64,000 nt of DNA from Dendrophyllia cribrosa (GCA_024195265.1 JAJLRJ010000004.1:36632530-36696529); one strand, 5' to 3'. Shown: positions 11,515 to 25,413, counted from the stretch's first letter. Program-made: numbers and translations. Notes: a model not told the origin generated them from the letters alone.

Positions 11515-14500
11515 TAATAATAACGCAGAGTGTGTGAATCGCCGTTTTTTACGGCCGAATGTTGGTTTGTTTATCAACCCTTTCAAATTCCCAGTGTCAA
11601 TTCTTGAGTAACACATAACAATGGTTTCCAACTTTGGAGTCGATCTAAATGAAATCTTGTAGCCATGCAAATGTATATCACTGCCTTATTCTGATAACAG
11701 TAGTTCCATGTGGTGCTGCTTAGTTTTTTATCAGTATGTTTTTGAAAATAAAATTCAGGAGGTTTTTTTTTTAGTTCTTTTACTTTCAACATGCTTTGGA
11801 AATAAACGGATTTATAAACAGGCTCAGTAATGTAAGATTTACAACCACAGATTTCTTCGCGAAAATTAAACAAGTCGCTCAAATTGTTCCCCAAGTAATA
11901 ATGTCATTTTTTGTTATATTTACTTACCAGATTTGAAGAGCACCACCGCTTTTAAGCAAGCAAATTCTGCTTCCCCGACTTGTAGGCTTCGAAAACGCGC
12001 GCTTATTTCTTGAAGCATGCGAATATCAGCCATAGTTGCGACTATCCTCTCCGCTGGCGTGTTGTCCACGTGCATGCCAGCCGCGGCCAGAAGCGGAGCT
12101 ACTTCCAGAGGCATGTTCCATTGAACTGCGCCCATGATGAACAGTTCCCTCCAGCCTTCTTCGAGCAGGATCACTTGATCTCGAAACGGTAGATTGACAA
12201 ACGACGGAATGTTCCTCGCCCATTTCACGGAGATGAAGAGGAGGCGCGCGGCAGATTCACAGATCGCGTCTGGCGTGGAACAGTACAACGAGGTAGCAAT
12301 TTCTTGTTGTGATGGGTAGGGAATCCCAGAAGTTTGATGTCCGAATCGGTGCACGGCCTCCCGGCAAGGTTCTGCAACTATCAGGCTCGTAAAAAAGTCG
12401 TTGTTCATGATTTTACTGGCAAATTCATCGCCCAACGGCGGTTTGAGAAGTCTTGTCGAATTTGGCTGTCTTTCTTGTTGAACGGCTAGATGTGCGACAA
12501 AAAAATAAAAACTGATACATGAGGCTTCTCAACATATAAAAAGCAAAACAAAAAAATTCTGTATGTGACCGAAGCACGAAGCTGGCCTACAAAAAGAAAG
12601 GTTCATTTCAATCATGGATGTTATTGAATTGCAACTTAGCTTTTACGTTTATGAAATGGCGAATTTATGCCCAATTTGTATTTCGAGCTGAGGATTATAT
12701 TAGGAGTAGAAAATCTATTCCATTTTCCATTTTCTATCACTTGAACTTAAATCATATTCTAAATATTATCGACGAGAGATAAAGAAACGTTTTCATTTAC
12801 AAGGCGACACCGCAAACACTCCATTGAGCAACCTGAGTCAAGTTTTTTTAGTTTGAAGTTATGCCGTGGAACAAGTAAATTTATCGTTTCAATCAATTCA
12901 CGTTTATTCTTTGCTTTGTCAGGAGTCGGACGATGCTTTCCTAGTTTATCGTTTGTTTATTTGCTAAACGCGCTCGAACACTATTGAGCTGTAAACGATG
13001 CTCAATGGAGAAAAAAGGCAACATTTATTATTACTGCAAATTTTCGCAAATTTTCAGTTTTCAAACTGTAAACTTTGAGTGTAAACTGAACAATTTAAGA
13101 AAAAAGTTAAAAAATATTTTCTTTTATGTTAAATATTTAGATGTTATCGAGACCATCCATCTAAGTGACAAGCTCGAGAACTGAATCGGCGGCGCCTTGT
13201 TAATAACTACCACAATTGCAATGTATATACATTTACTGTCGAAGGCTGTTGTCTACCGCATTAAAGTCAGCTTTACTTCTTGAAAACAACCATTTTAGAA
13301 GTGGAATGCCTTTGACCTTCTGGTGGCTCTATGAAGGTTATACAAAACTGCGAATTTTGAATTAATCAGATCATTTAGAATACCTTGAACAAAATATTGT
13401 CTAAAGGCGATATGCGATGTTTTATTTATGCAACTGACAATGGGAGAGGGTGCTTGAATAAGCATAGTGTCAGTGGTATGAAATATCCTTTTGCCAACCG
13501 CACACGAGAAAGGTTTCTTTAACACATTTTAATTTGAATATGAAAGTCGTAGATAATGGCTTTCGATCGATGGTTAGGAAAATAGAATACAAAGAAGAAA
13601 ACTTCTGTTCAGTGCTGACTGGGTTCAGTGCTGAATCTCTGAGACGTCCCTGCATGAACGGCTTATAGACTTATCACAAAATGAATATAAAACCGTATCT
13701 TTTTATCTTTTCTTTCAAAGTCGATCTTAAATTCTTTATTTTCTACATTAATGAGCACGGTTAAATCTACAGGGGAAGATGGCTTGGACAGCTCAGTCTT
13801 CAGTCGAAAACCGGCTAAATCGTTTTTGTCCACCGCAGTATTCTTCGGCCTTGCTAGCAATAGGATAAATATTGAACTTGACTTTTTGAGCTGATTAAAC
13901 GTTTGATTGAGTTTTAAATACGCGACGGCGATGTGAAATGTAATTTGAGTTTCTATTGTTGGGTTCCTTCACTGCTGGAACGTTCCTTTTCTCTTAGAAT
14001 ACAACCTAGGAAACGGAGAACAAATGGTGAATAGATTTAGCACCCTGTTCACGAATACAACAATACAAATGCGACACTTTTTTCTATAAAGGGATTAAAA
14101 ATACCTTTAAATGCTTTTCTATTGAAATGAAGGCAATAAAAAGCATATTAAGGTGTCACTCTTTTATCCTGGCAAACTCGTTTCCACAGAAACAGGTTGA
14201 ATGCGGGAAAACCCGATTTAATATACATCGAGGAAGAACGTGGACAAATTGAGAACAGTTAGGTGATTTTACTTGAGCAAAAAAAAAAAATTCATTTTTT
14301 TGTTTTCAGGGACTCTCTATGTATTTTCCATCAATAAATTTTTAAAGCTTGGTTTTCCAACTTCATCAGTTTGTTTTGAGGCACGGGGCATAAACTGTTC
14401 AGGTTTATCTAGGTTTTACTTAAATTTGCCACGCAATTATAATTTGTCTTTTCCATAGCAGTTTTTACAGAAACTAAATTTTGTATTGCCCTTTTATGAA

Positions 14501-17500
14501 ATATTCTTTGTTATTCATAGAATCAGTTTGCGAATTACCTTTTTGCCTTCCGTTTATTTGATAATCACTTTTCTGGCTTGACTAGTATTAACTAGAGTCA
14601 CTACAAAATCTCTATATGTCAAGTATTTAAACTTGGTGCTGACGAGACGGATCCTATATATACTACTCAGTACAAAAATGGTCATATCTGCAGTTTCTTT
14701 CTACGTTTATTCACAACAGCAAGCTTCGCACTGATTGTCAGTATCGATGTGTTATGAACCTAGCCAGAACTGAATGGAAGATGCCAAACATTTTTTTAGT
14801 CACCGTATTAAACTTAAAAAAATGCTGATATCACTAATTCTTTTCCTGAAATTAACTGCGGCTTTTTAAATACTCTCAGAGGAACGGCCTCCTGCTTGCT
14901 TTAAATCAGTGAAATTTGTCCTTATGAGACGAAAATATTGCATCATTTAGCGGTTATGGGAAATAGAACTTCTTAACTTACTCACTGACTTTTCTCGCAA
15001 AAAATTAAGGCAAGTTGGCCAGAAACGCTGATTTTCGTCGTTCAATTTGAAAGTTATTTCAGTGCGGGAGGATCGTATTTCAAAACAATTCAACCTGTTT
15101 ATAATCGAGTTAAATTGTAAGACCTGATTCAAGACAATAAAAAAGTACGGCTTTGAAAATGAAAAATCATTGTTTGAAACAAGTGTATAGGTACAACAAA
15201 AGATATTTCTTAAACACGGGTTCTAACTAGCGCTTTTCATAATCAATCCCTTTCTCAAATATCTGTTTTTTTTTCTTTGGAGAACTACAGTCAGAAATGT
15301 GAAAAAAACGCAAGGTAGAGGGGGATTTTAATTGAAGTAACTGTGGTTTTTTAAGCTCTTTAAGTGAGAATAGCGCTTAAAGAAAGGCGTTCTAATGTTT
15401 AGGAAGGCCACGCGTTTTTGTTTATTTTATCATCGAGTTCTCACTGCTGTCCCAAGAATTACAATAGCGTATCACTATCTATATTAATCTATTCAAAACA
15501 AGCGGCGTGGAGCTTCTAAATTGCCTATATTTCAAATAAACCATAATCGTGTTAACACCGGTTCTCTAGCTTAGCAAAAGTAATCTCCTTTCGTTTTGTG
15601 CGCCTGTGCCATACAAGCATCTTATTTTTGTTCGGAATAGCGAAGATTTAGAAGACTTTCCCATTTTCTTGCGATTGAAAGTTTTCAGCGAGACATTGTA
15701 TAGAGAAAACACAATAGAAGCATTTGTTTCCTCGCTGAAAACTACGTTTATTGTTTAGAAAAGAATGAGGGCAAGTTACGTTTCAAAAGAAAAACACGGC
15801 ACAATTTTTCTAATGAATGGAGAAAATTTCAGCGCAGCTAATCCCTTTACATCACCTGCGGAAAGCTGTTTGAATTGGCATCACAATACATCCAGTCTAC
15901 TTTTCCCGCTTTAAAAAGCCAAAATGTAAGTTTTTATCCACCGTATGCTGCTAAAATGCCCAATAATTTCATTCCGCAGGATGTAAACTTTTGCTCAAAG
16001 CTGCCGCCAAATGTTTATTTCTTGTGAAGCAGTTGAAAAGGTTTTTTTCACCTGTACTCATTAGGACGACATATGCTGTTTTCCGTCATGGTGTACTGAT
16101 TATCACTTTGAACAATTTACTGTTTTCCTAATCTTCCCGCGATATCATGCTAGCTTTTCATTAGGACACATTTATTTACCATTTTGTCGGGAAACTCTAA
16201 TTTCTAAGAGCACTACGCGGGCACGTCTCGGAATAAATAAAGTTTAATTGCGAAAGTTCCTCGACCGCAGCTTGGGAAAATACACAGTGATTTGTTGTCA
16301 CTGAAGAATGAGACGAAAGTTTGACGTTTCCTTTTTATGATAAAGATTAATTGGAACTAATTGCTGTCTTCGAAATTCAATGTATTTAGGGAACAATGTA
16401 CCTCCACCAGAGTATCAAAATATCATTTTCAAAATAGATATCACGTCGTCAAATTAGAGAGAATTCCGAAATACCAAACGTTGTGAAAAAGGATAAAGCT
16501 CTTCCGTCGCTTTTCACTCTGTAAAGTGTTTCAACCTTTAACTAGTCAAAGACAGCTCTTTAGATCGACTTTCAGAACTTTTCGACCAAATCCTGCAATT
16601 TTAACGTTTTGGATCATGCGAGTAAACATTCTGTCACCGAATTAATTTTTAATTTTTTTTCGCCATGGAGAAGGAAATGAAATACTTTTCATACCAAAGT
16701 GAAAAACTCGTCGTTGAAACCGGCCCGTATGGATAGAGTGCGATGTTTTAAAAGCTTTCCGCCCTCTTTTGCCCTTTATCTACGAGTTTTAGAATTAACG
16801 ACAAAAAAGCTCGGGCAATGTGTTGTGTTCGTTGATTATTCAACAATGTTACCCTGGAATTAGGTTAAACCCCTCTGTTAAGATATGTGACAAAAACGAA
16901 AACAAAATTTATGATCTGGGTCGTGTTTTAATTACTTCACCGTCGAGTCAGGCGCGGGGCGTGAGGATAGCGCATATGATCTGTTGATGATCAAAAAGTA
17001 ACTTTACCAGTATCTTTCTCACTTACCGAATCTGTTCATCTTAACATCAAGGCATTTCTGAAAGCGACATGCTTGGCACTGATTTCTCCGCTTTTTATCA
17101 ACAACGCAATTGCCGTTTCCCTTGCAGGAATAAACCATGTCCCTTCGCACGCTCCTCATGAAAAAACCGCTACACCCGTCACAAGTATAGACTCCATAAT
17201 GGCGACCAGAGGATATATCCCCGCAGACTTTACAGAGAACTTCGGGCTTGCGCTCGACTGCTTCTAGCTTCTTCGGCGAGGAATTTTCCCGATCCATGTC
17301 GTGGTCTTCTAAACAAAAATTTCAATAGTCAAAACAGAAAAAATTCTTGAAATCTTATGATACCTTCAAGGGATGTGAATTACTGAATTAGCGAACTTGT
17401 TTAGAAAAGCGCTTCTTCGGTGATCGATTTAAGAAGTGATTCCAAGATTGTTGAATGGATGAAAGATATTTTCCGTTCTTTCGTTTTTAGAAAGCTTTGA

Positions 17501-17825
17501 CTCCATGGAAATGAGGGAGAATTAAAAACAGTCTTCATCAGACGTAATTTAAATACCAGTATAGGAAAGAATAAAACGTCTGCCACTAAAAGTGGAACGA
17601 AAAATAAAGACAAAGTCTACATTTTTGAAGCGAAAACATTGCTACACCTCAGTATCGTCTTCTAGCTAATGGGATTTTAATTAAAAGTAAAACCCTTTAA
17701 GAACTCTAAACTTTTAAACTCACTACGTAGAAAAACTTCCGTAGCCTGTCAGAATTCGAAGGAATGAGCGCAGTTTGAAGTTCAATCATCTTACCTGCTA
17801 GTGGTGTTTGATGCTCCGCGTCCAT
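7117..17825 (-). CDS. NR2E-type (tailless/PNR-like) nuclear receptor, four exons, 370 aa
   Basis: Exons 17825-17795, 17308-17027, 12485-11928 and 7358-7117 join in phase 1/1/1 to a 371-codon frame ending TGA (7117-7119). Start ATG at 17825 encodes [10 protein letters not shown]. Residues 36-101 form a two-zinc-finger DNA-binding domain with Cys 36, 39, 53, 56, 72, 78, 88 and 91. The CDGCS P-box and the post-domain AVQQER (NR2E members have AVQHER) point to NR2E. The ligand-binding domain (about 150-366) contains [15 protein letters not shown] and ends [20 protein letters not shown] and LLCDMF, closest from memory to PNR (NR2E3) and TLX (NR2E1). It should be a nuclear DNA-binding regulator. 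Oddity: GFFKR is GFFMR here (Met61). No hinge insertions; size is normal for the family. Confidence 0.93.
7690..8504. mobile_element. Three nested inverted-repeat elements in the NR2E 3'-side intron
   Basis: Outer ends: CCTGTTCACACGAGCGACG near 7690 and its counterpart (CGTCGTGTGAACCAGCC) near 8478-8504. Middle pair: 7979-8029 and 8425-8474, sharing GCTCAGAAGGAGGTCGGACA. Inner element 8091-8235: GTTTTCAC...CACGTGA ends and a CATGGCGGCCATGTTGGTGCA arm pairing with 8198-8216. A tRNA-like B box (GGTTCAATCC, about 8331) lies between the inner and middle arms. Confidence 0.75.
8505..11469. other. NR2E intron 3, unremarkable
   Basis: AT-rich intronic sequence. No exon with matching phase, no inverted repeat and no tandem array recognised. 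Confidence 0.5.
11470..11523. repeat. (AAT)n microsatellite
   Basis: A nearly pure ATA/AAT triplet run just outside NR2E exon 3, within intron 3. Confidence 0.9.
11928..12485 (-). CDS. NR2E receptor exon 3: hinge and most of the ligand-binding domain
   Basis: The acceptor CACATCTAG is at the 12485 side and the donor GTAAGTA follows 11928. The exon starts with [12 protein letters not shown] and includes helix 3-5 signature residues ([25 protein letters not shown]). It ends in VVLFKS. Confidence 0.93.
12486..17026. other. NR2E intron 2, unremarkable
   Basis: 4.5 kb AT-rich intron with only short chance frames. Its length and the absence of obvious repeats contrast with the rest of the window; conserved enhancers are possible but cannot be seen from one sequence. 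Confidence 0.5.
17027..17308 (-). CDS. NR2E receptor exon 2: DNA-binding domain
   Basis: Acceptor TTTGTTTAG and donor GTAAGTG flank 282 nt carrying both C4 zinc fingers. The second-finger D-box (C-KGNGN-C) has five residues; TLX, from memory, has seven or more between those cysteines. The intron splits just before the T-box/AVQQER extension. Confidence 0.95.
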
Positions 17826-17888
17826 GGTAAGAATTATGAATAAAACGGCTTGTAAAAATTTGTAAACTATTCTCTCGCGGTTCTGGCG

Positions 17889-17895
17889 TTTTATA
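17889..17895 (-). promoter_or_regulatory. TATA box of the NR2E gene
   Basis: TATAAAA on the minus strand lies 64 bases upstream of the start codon. Further upstream are a palindromic CACGTG E-box (17981-17986) and a CCAAT box (ATTGG on +, 18003-18007). Spacing is typical for an RNA polymerase II core promoter. Confidence 0.6.
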
Positions 17896-18019
17896 GTCTG
17901 TTGCACGCGCTGAAGGGGCTTTTGGACTTGTACATTGCCACCGCACCTTGTAGCTTCACTAGTCCAGCTGCCACGGCTGTCACGTGACTCTAGAGAGCCC
18001 TCATTGGCTGGGCAGGCTA

Positions 18020-21000
18020 ATTAAAGTTGGGTGCTCGAATGAAAACCCATGCAGATCAGTAGCATCTTTGTAATTTAATCTGCTCATCAATGACTTTTGT
18101 TTGGGCGGTAAAGTGTTTTCGCAGCTTTTTTACACTTTTATTCACCATCAAAACAATTAGCAATCCATTGCTTTGAAATGTTGATTCTATGCATATAGAA
18201 TTTGAAGGTAATATGCTCGACACGTGCTATCCAAATACGCGCCCTATATCGCCCCATATTGGAAAATATCTCGAATGCAAGGCCATACCCAATGGATTCA
18301 GTATGCTTGGCGCCGCCGTATCTGTTAAGCGTATTTTTTTCAAAGCTCTTGGCAAGATACCATTGTATTGCTTTAATTACAGTATCATCGCATTCAAAAC
18401 TGCTTGTTTTCTTACAAACGGCTCATATCACACCATGAAATTTAATTATCGGTCCGTATTATGTGTTTAGTGCGTTCAGGGTGAAGGTAATTTGTGGCAC
18501 GCGCCCCTCCCGATAAAAAAACCTTTGAATGCAGCCACGCATGGCTTTCACTGCATTGTAAAGGCTTACGGAGCATTGAGGGTTTTCATTGCCCTAACTA
18601 CGACTCCGTTTGATAATGTAGCAGTTCTGCGGTCGTTCACAATTTTGAGCAAACCAAAGCTCGGTGTCTTGGATATATTGTCTAAGGCACCTGCTATAGA
18701 CAAGCGCGTCAAGTTAAGATTAAATAATAATAGCGAAGTGATTTTTTTTCACACTGTTGTCACAAGAATAGTTTTAATTGTGATTTGATTTAGAAACCTA
18801 GTTTCCGACTGTCAACAAAAACTGTGATGTTAATAAAGAATGCACAGACTTTAGCCTTGTGCTTTATCTTGTGGCAAAGTACAAATCTTTAAAAATTCTG
18901 AATTGCGTTGTTGGTTTTTGTCGTCATACCGAACGCGACGAGATCAAGTTTTCTTTCATAGATTTAACAGTTAAGCTGTGCGGTTTTGCTCTATTTTCAA
19001 AATGAAACAGATATTTTTATCTACTACTAACGTAAATGTATTATTGATAAGGCAGTATCGATACAGCTTCTAGCAGGAAGAGAAGGTATTTAATCAATGG
19101 TTACCGGGAAAATTAACGCGTTTGGCCACATAGAAATAACACATTTCCAGTTTCATTCTCGGCTTCCATTACAAGAGTATCATTTTGATGTTTTTTTTAT
19201 ATATTGCTATGTTCCTTGCTTCATAAATAAAAACAATTTCTCTTCAACTAAATTTGAGACTGAGGTACTAGGTCCGGAATGCAGTGATTTCCAAAGTCAC
19301 GGCGTTTCAACTGTAAGCCACAAAAGATACTCATTTGTATCAAGCCAGCCAAACAAAACATAATTGTTTCAAACGAGAAATTAGATGCGTTTTAAGCCAA
19401 TTACTACAACCGAACTGAGAGTTAATACAAAGAGGTTTAAATAAGATTTGACATTTCCAGATAAATATAAGAATTATGAGCCGACCAAAGTATACATTTT
19501 GACGATAGTCTTCGCCGAAGCAGATGGCAGAAACTGAATTGGCGTTTGTTCTTGAAAAAGCAAATTCAAATTTCCTCACATTCGTCGCTATTTGTTTTTC
19601 TACTCTTAGTCGGTCTTAGTTGAAATGATCTGTTTCCTGTGAAGTGATTTCTTTGTTTTCTTAGGAAAAGAGGACGTTTTCTAATGCGATTTTAATAAAC
19701 GAACATAACAGAAATGTCATTCAGAACAACAAACGCGAGGTAGAGCAATCAATAAACGTTCTTAATCCAAAGTTTGTGATTATTCTAAAAAGTTAAATAG
19801 CCGTCTTCAATTTTTCTTTTGCAATTACCTACTGACCTCTTTGCTTAGTTTTCGCGTATTGTTTTTCGCCAAAAAACTTCCATCGGATTCATTTGTAGGT
19901 TTCCACGGATAAAGCGAATTGAGTTTGTCTATAAAAGTATGATGTAAAAATTTTATCCACACTAACATCGTTTAAACAACTTTTAATCAGTGTGCTGCGG
20001 GTCATTTTCCTGTATTGTAAATTTCTGAATCTGATTATATACCAAAAAAATATATTCAGGACGTATCATTTCTAGATGCCGAAATATGCCACAGAAGCGC
20101 TGAAATAATAAAGTTTACGATTTTTGAACTTCTCAGACTTCTAAGCTGATAATTCAGTCGAAAACAATAAAAAGCAACTTTTTTCGGGGTTTATACAAAA
20201 GGTCCAACACTTTACTCGGGGAAATGTTAATTGGCCAATTAATATTTGGAAATATAGAACAGCAGTAAAGGTAAATACAAAACCAACGTTGATTGCTTTT
20301 TTAGATGTTATGCCCACAAATTAAAAGCGAGAAAAGCGCAATTTAATTAGTCTAAAATTGCTACATAAATTGGCGTTTTCACTTTGAAACTTCAGTAATT
20401 CCGGCTCGTTTTTTTTACAGGGTGTAAACGCCGATTATTTAAAAATTCAATGAAAGTTCGGCTTTTTTCTAAAAGGTGCACCTCCAGTATTAAATGAAGA
20501 GTAAATTTGGCAGTTTGAGTCCACTGCACATCCAAATAATTTTTGACCAAAGACAATGTACTAAGATTTTCACCTGCCGTAACTGTTTTCAATTTCACTC
20601 TGTTTCCATTTTGTTAATTAACTATGTGATTCCCATGCGCGAGTTGTCCTTCTTTGGGACACAAGGACGGAGAAACGACTATGATCGAAGAATGAATTTC
20701 ATTGATTATTTTTCCAGCGATTTCTTTTCCATTTTTATAATAATTTTAAGTTTGGAAGAAATTACTGCTCAGGACTAGCATAGTACAATGATAATAATCG
20801 AAATAATTCTTTTAACATTATTTCTATTTTTAATAGACCATAATGAATTCAATGCCAACTGAGTTATTTTGACAAAAACTCGAACTTGAAACACAAATGA
20901 ATGATCAAGAAATAACTTGACACTGGTAACTGCTTTCCGTGTAACAACCAAGGCTTGCTACATGATAAGCAATATCGGACCAGTCATGCTATAAGTAACA

Positions 21001-22540
21001 GGTCCATAAAGCGAGAAACCATTATGTCATCAGTGAGGTGTATGAAAGGAATAAGACAAATTGCGTCATTGTAAGAAGTCTTGTATTCATGTTTACAGCG
21101 GTACCCTAAGTAACGGTAACGCACGAATAGAACTGAAACAAATTAACAATAGGAATTTCAGTGGAATCCACGAGGCGGCTCCTGCTTCCACTGTTTCCGG
21201 ATCGAATTGGTGTTTTTTTTTGTGGAGGGAGGAAAACCCTCGGCGCAAGATCGTAAACCAACAACAAACTCAACTCACATATGGCGTCGCCTCCGCGAAG
21301 CGTCTGCGATGAGAACCGTTAAAAGCCTTGAAACAAATTGTCTCATGAACAAAGTGTCGCTTTCATGGGAAAAGTCTGAAAAGAGTTTGCAAAAGTTGAA
21401 AGAGGAGTAAAAATACAGCGAGATGCCGTGAAAATACAGTGAACCGTAACTTTCTTTACTAAAATATACGCTTTAAAGGACTATAAACGATTAAAGATAC
21501 CGAAATTGAAAAGAATGTTATCAAGTGTCAATCTTCAAGTTATTCTCAATTATCCGACAAATATCAAACAAAGGGAAAATGAAATGCATACGATCAAAGT
21601 CTATTTTCTTCTTTCAAAATCGATACATTTTAAAGCTGATAGGTGATGAGAATAAATAGAGTAATCAATTAGGATTCCCATTCATGAATCACTAAGTTCT
21701 AGTGATGAACATATAATTTCTCCTTACGGTCAAGCAGAAAGGTGAAGGGAATAAAGTAGTTTGTAAAAAAGATGATGTGCCATTGAACTAGCCCAGAACC
21801 AATATCAAAGAAATAACTCGTAATCGGTACGGAGAAACTGAGAAATTACATTTTGAGCTTGGACTAAAAACATGCACATCAGAATCTAATCTGAAATTAA
21901 AGCAAGAAAAAAAGTCTATTTACTGACTCGACAATGTCCGGTTTTCGAACGGAAAATAACAACTGATTTGTCACATGTCCATCCCAAGATCAAGCCTGTT
22001 TCTGCATGGGACCTCAGTTTGTTGGGAGCTAAGAAAATTTAGCCGCGCACACATGAGTCTCCTATGAATTCGGTTAGAAATCAACACTGTGACGATTTCA
22101 CAAACTGCATTGGAAATCTTTTGCGTTGTCGAAAAAGTAACGGTGGTATCGAGCTCCATTTACAGAAAAACAATGCTTTTTGTCCGAAAACGATGTGTCT
22201 GTATGATAGACGGCGAACCTGCATGTAGTCTTTTAAGGAACGCTCCGCTTTTGAGAACGTTTTCCAAATTGCGGCACGGTTTGAGCACTGATCTGTAACG
22301 GTACCGTGTAAACGGAAACCGTAACCCCATCTAAAGCGACAATGCGGCTACAAATGAAACCGTGTTGGTGTAAACACTGCTTAAGAAAGACGGTGCAAAG
22401 CAAAGAATATTGCAAATGCCGCCCGAGTTAGCGGCCTTTTTCTGTCTTCGTACCGTTACCTTTTCTTTGCTCCTACACATTCAGGGAGCACTGTATCAGG
22501 CCGTTTTACCGAAATGCTGCATTAAAACATAAGCAGAGTC
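18020..22540. other. Long intergenic stretch, nothing recognised
   Basis: AT-rich and free of obvious tandem or inverted repeats. Frames up to 98 codons have no recognisable domains, hydrophobic pattern or splice context. Confidence 0.45.
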
Positions 22541-22760
22541 TTTAACCCTTTCCCTCCCAGAGTCTGGCAATTCTGGAGACATGTGGTGTAGTTCTATAAC
22601 TTTTCAGTCAGTCGACGAAATCCTATGGTGTGACCATTCAATTGAAACCTCTTCAGCAGTACTTTTGCATGGTACCATTTGTTTTTAAATATTTTACAAA
22701 ATGAGATTTGGGATTTTTCTTTTGATTTTGATTTTTGGCACTCTTGGGAGTTTAACGTTT
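22541..22760 (+). mobile_element. MITE family with internal 88-bp module, single copy
   Basis: The ends are inverted: AACCCTTTCCCTCCCAGAGT on the left and ACTCTTGGGAGT on the right. The core has the diagnostic order GAAATCCTATGGTGTGACCA, GAAACCTCTTCAGCAGTAC, TTTTGCATGGTACCATTTG. Other copies lie at 33421-33880, 50130-50335 and 59468-59640, with 106-bp relatives at 28858-29220, 35813-35960 and 37340-37790. Confidence 0.75.
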
Positions 22761-25413
22761 AAGTTGCCAAAATGTAGCACACTGAATGCAAAACAAAACT
22801 GTGGAGATCGACTAATTCATTTTAACTCTAAGCTTGAACTTTTAAAACTGTCAAAATGGAAATCTGAATTGTACAAATATTCCAAACAAGTAACAATTTC
22901 GGAAAAAAATTCGGACAATTCCACAATAACAGCGCTTTGTTTAAATGAGCACACTTTAGCATTTTATCCACCGATTTGTTGCTTAATTCCATTCTTCATT
23001 ATGATTCCACGCGTTTTGAAAAGACCTCAACGGGGAAAACTGAGAAGCTTCACAGCTGGGCGATAACGAAAATAGTCTACAAAAAGAACGTTTGGCTAAA
23101 TATCCGCATTGTTTTTAACTTTTAATTAAATCATAAAAAAACCTATTTTGTTATAAGCTTTGTAACTTAAAACTGATTACTCCGCGGATGTGTACATTGA
23201 TTTTTGTGAAGGTCCCTTTCACTTTGCCCAAATACATATTTGTACAACTGAATCGATTGAAATAATGTTCACACACGGCCGCTCACGTGGCTCTAAGTGA
23301 AAAAAAAAAAACGCCGAAGCACAAACGGCTACATGTACGTCGAAAATCGTCTGGAAAATAAACGCGATAAAAAATTCTATCGCAAATTTTGAAAATGCCA
23401 TAAGGAGTTACTAGAAACTGAGATAAAATACTGAGATAAGAAAAAATGACAATCAAATACAGGTACATCGATTTTTATTGCCTTACAAGTCGTTAAAGAA
23501 AACATGTGGGTAAATATGGTTTGGTGGCTCGGGCGTTGGCTTTACAAAGCTCACCTAATTCACACTACCGTGTGAACACGTTCGACACGCGATCATGCTT
23601 TTAACTACTGCGGAATTAAAACACCGACAACAATAGAAGCCATTTACCGCTCTGATCAGTTACTGCTCGTTTTAACATCACTATAGACTTGTCGAAATTG
23701 ATTTTGACCCGACCGAACTGTTTTCTCGTCGACTGACGTTTGCAGTCCGTCTGGCTTATGAAAGGTTTACAGAAAAGTACACACTCAGTTTCACTGCTTT
23801 TAGGCGGCTTCAAAAAGTGTTTAATTGTTCCGAATTGAGTGTCGAGTGCTCAGTTGTGACGTGATAATCCCCAATAAACGCCAAATGTTTATAATGAATC
23901 GAGGATCACGACAGCTGATAAGAAATTAGTGTAAAGATTGTCTGTCTTACGCCGTGTTCAATACTCTTTTACTAAAAAAAGTCACTGCAAAATCCTTTGC
24001 AAAGCGACTTGACACAACGCGAAAGAATGAAAGTAAAACATCGTTTGCAAAATTTCATAACTCTCCATGGCCATCAAACTCACTAACTCATATTTTATTC
24101 CACTCCCACTAAGCCGTATGCAAACAAATCTGTATTTGAAGAGTTTACGGTCACTCAAACTTGTCTTTGAAAACAATAACAAGTTATATTAAATACGTTT
24201 TTTTTGTCGCAGCTAAGTACGCTTCAGAGACGTTTCAGAAAAACTTTTAGGATTCAATCTCTTTCCTGCTGCTGTCTGGCTAAGAAATTGAAAAAAAAAA
24301 CGTTAATTGATAAACCACTTAGCTGAAATGAAGAAAAATTAAACGTCGACTTGTAGAAAAGCTGTTTACAAATGTAACACTTTTTTGCTTTTACAACGTG
24401 ACCATGGAGCTGTAAAAACTGAATAGACTAAAGTAGTCATTTATATCATCCCTTATAAATCTTATCCTTTTATGCCATACTTGGAAAAAAGGAACGCTGT
24501 TCTTGAGCTTGCAAAGTAGTTATGACTTGTACAAAAGCTATTTTACAAGTTTCTTTTTTTTATTCCTATTGCTCTATGGTGTAGTGAATTCAGGAAAAGA
24601 ATGGAACGTAGTCATTAAACACAGGCATTGCACTTAAGCCTGTCGAGACAGGTTAGACATAAAATATTATTCTTTTCTTCAAAAGTAAACTGACAGCAAG
24701 AAGCTGTGTTGTTCAGCTTGGTTTTTTGAAAAGTAGTTTTGTAGTCGATCGCAAACTACCGCTAAATTGTCCGCGATGCGAGTCGACTTCGGCTATTGTT
24801 TGTCATGGCCGATAGGAACCATTCTTTACTTAAGGCTGTTTTCCACGTAATCGCCAGTGATCACGCTATAGTACGCTCATAATGGCCAGCAATCACGCGA
24901 AGTGGAGTAGAGTTTAAGAGCAGTGTTTATTAAGCAATCACAGTCGATCCAAGCCGAGCCATCATAGAGGTGTCCGTATTATTCGGCATGGAGAATTTAT
25001 ATGGATATATTGGTCTCTTCGGGGGCAGATTTTCGAGACTAAGTGAACTGCTGTAAATACTTAGAGCTGTCTGCATTAAACGGAGTTGTCCGTTATGAGA
25101 GGTTTAACAGTACACTAAAGATACTAGGCGATACCGACATTTTTCTATTAAAATCGTTTGGACGTAAATGGCTAGTTAGAGAGCGCCAATCACGTTTGTA
25201 ATCCTCCCCACCATATTTGTGTGTAAAGTCCGTGAGAGAATTTGAATCTTCAGGACAAAAATACAGAGTTTGTCTTTCTAAGTGTGTACTGTCTACCGTA
25301 TTCTTTGTAAGAATAATAGCCTTGTATTTTCAGACGGTCCAGATCGCTTGCTCTCACTCACTCCCTAACCGGTGAAAAGGTTTGAGAATTAATTGGCGCG
25401 AGAGCTACTTGCT
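22761..25413. other. Intergenic, one transposon end only
   Basis: Contains a TGTCCG...GAGGTTTAACAGTA transposon end (24965-25105). No gene seen. Confidence 0.4.

Noticed and set aside
18189..18788. Overlapping frames of 78-98 codons
   Set aside because: Chance frames in AT-rich DNA with no domain or splice signals.
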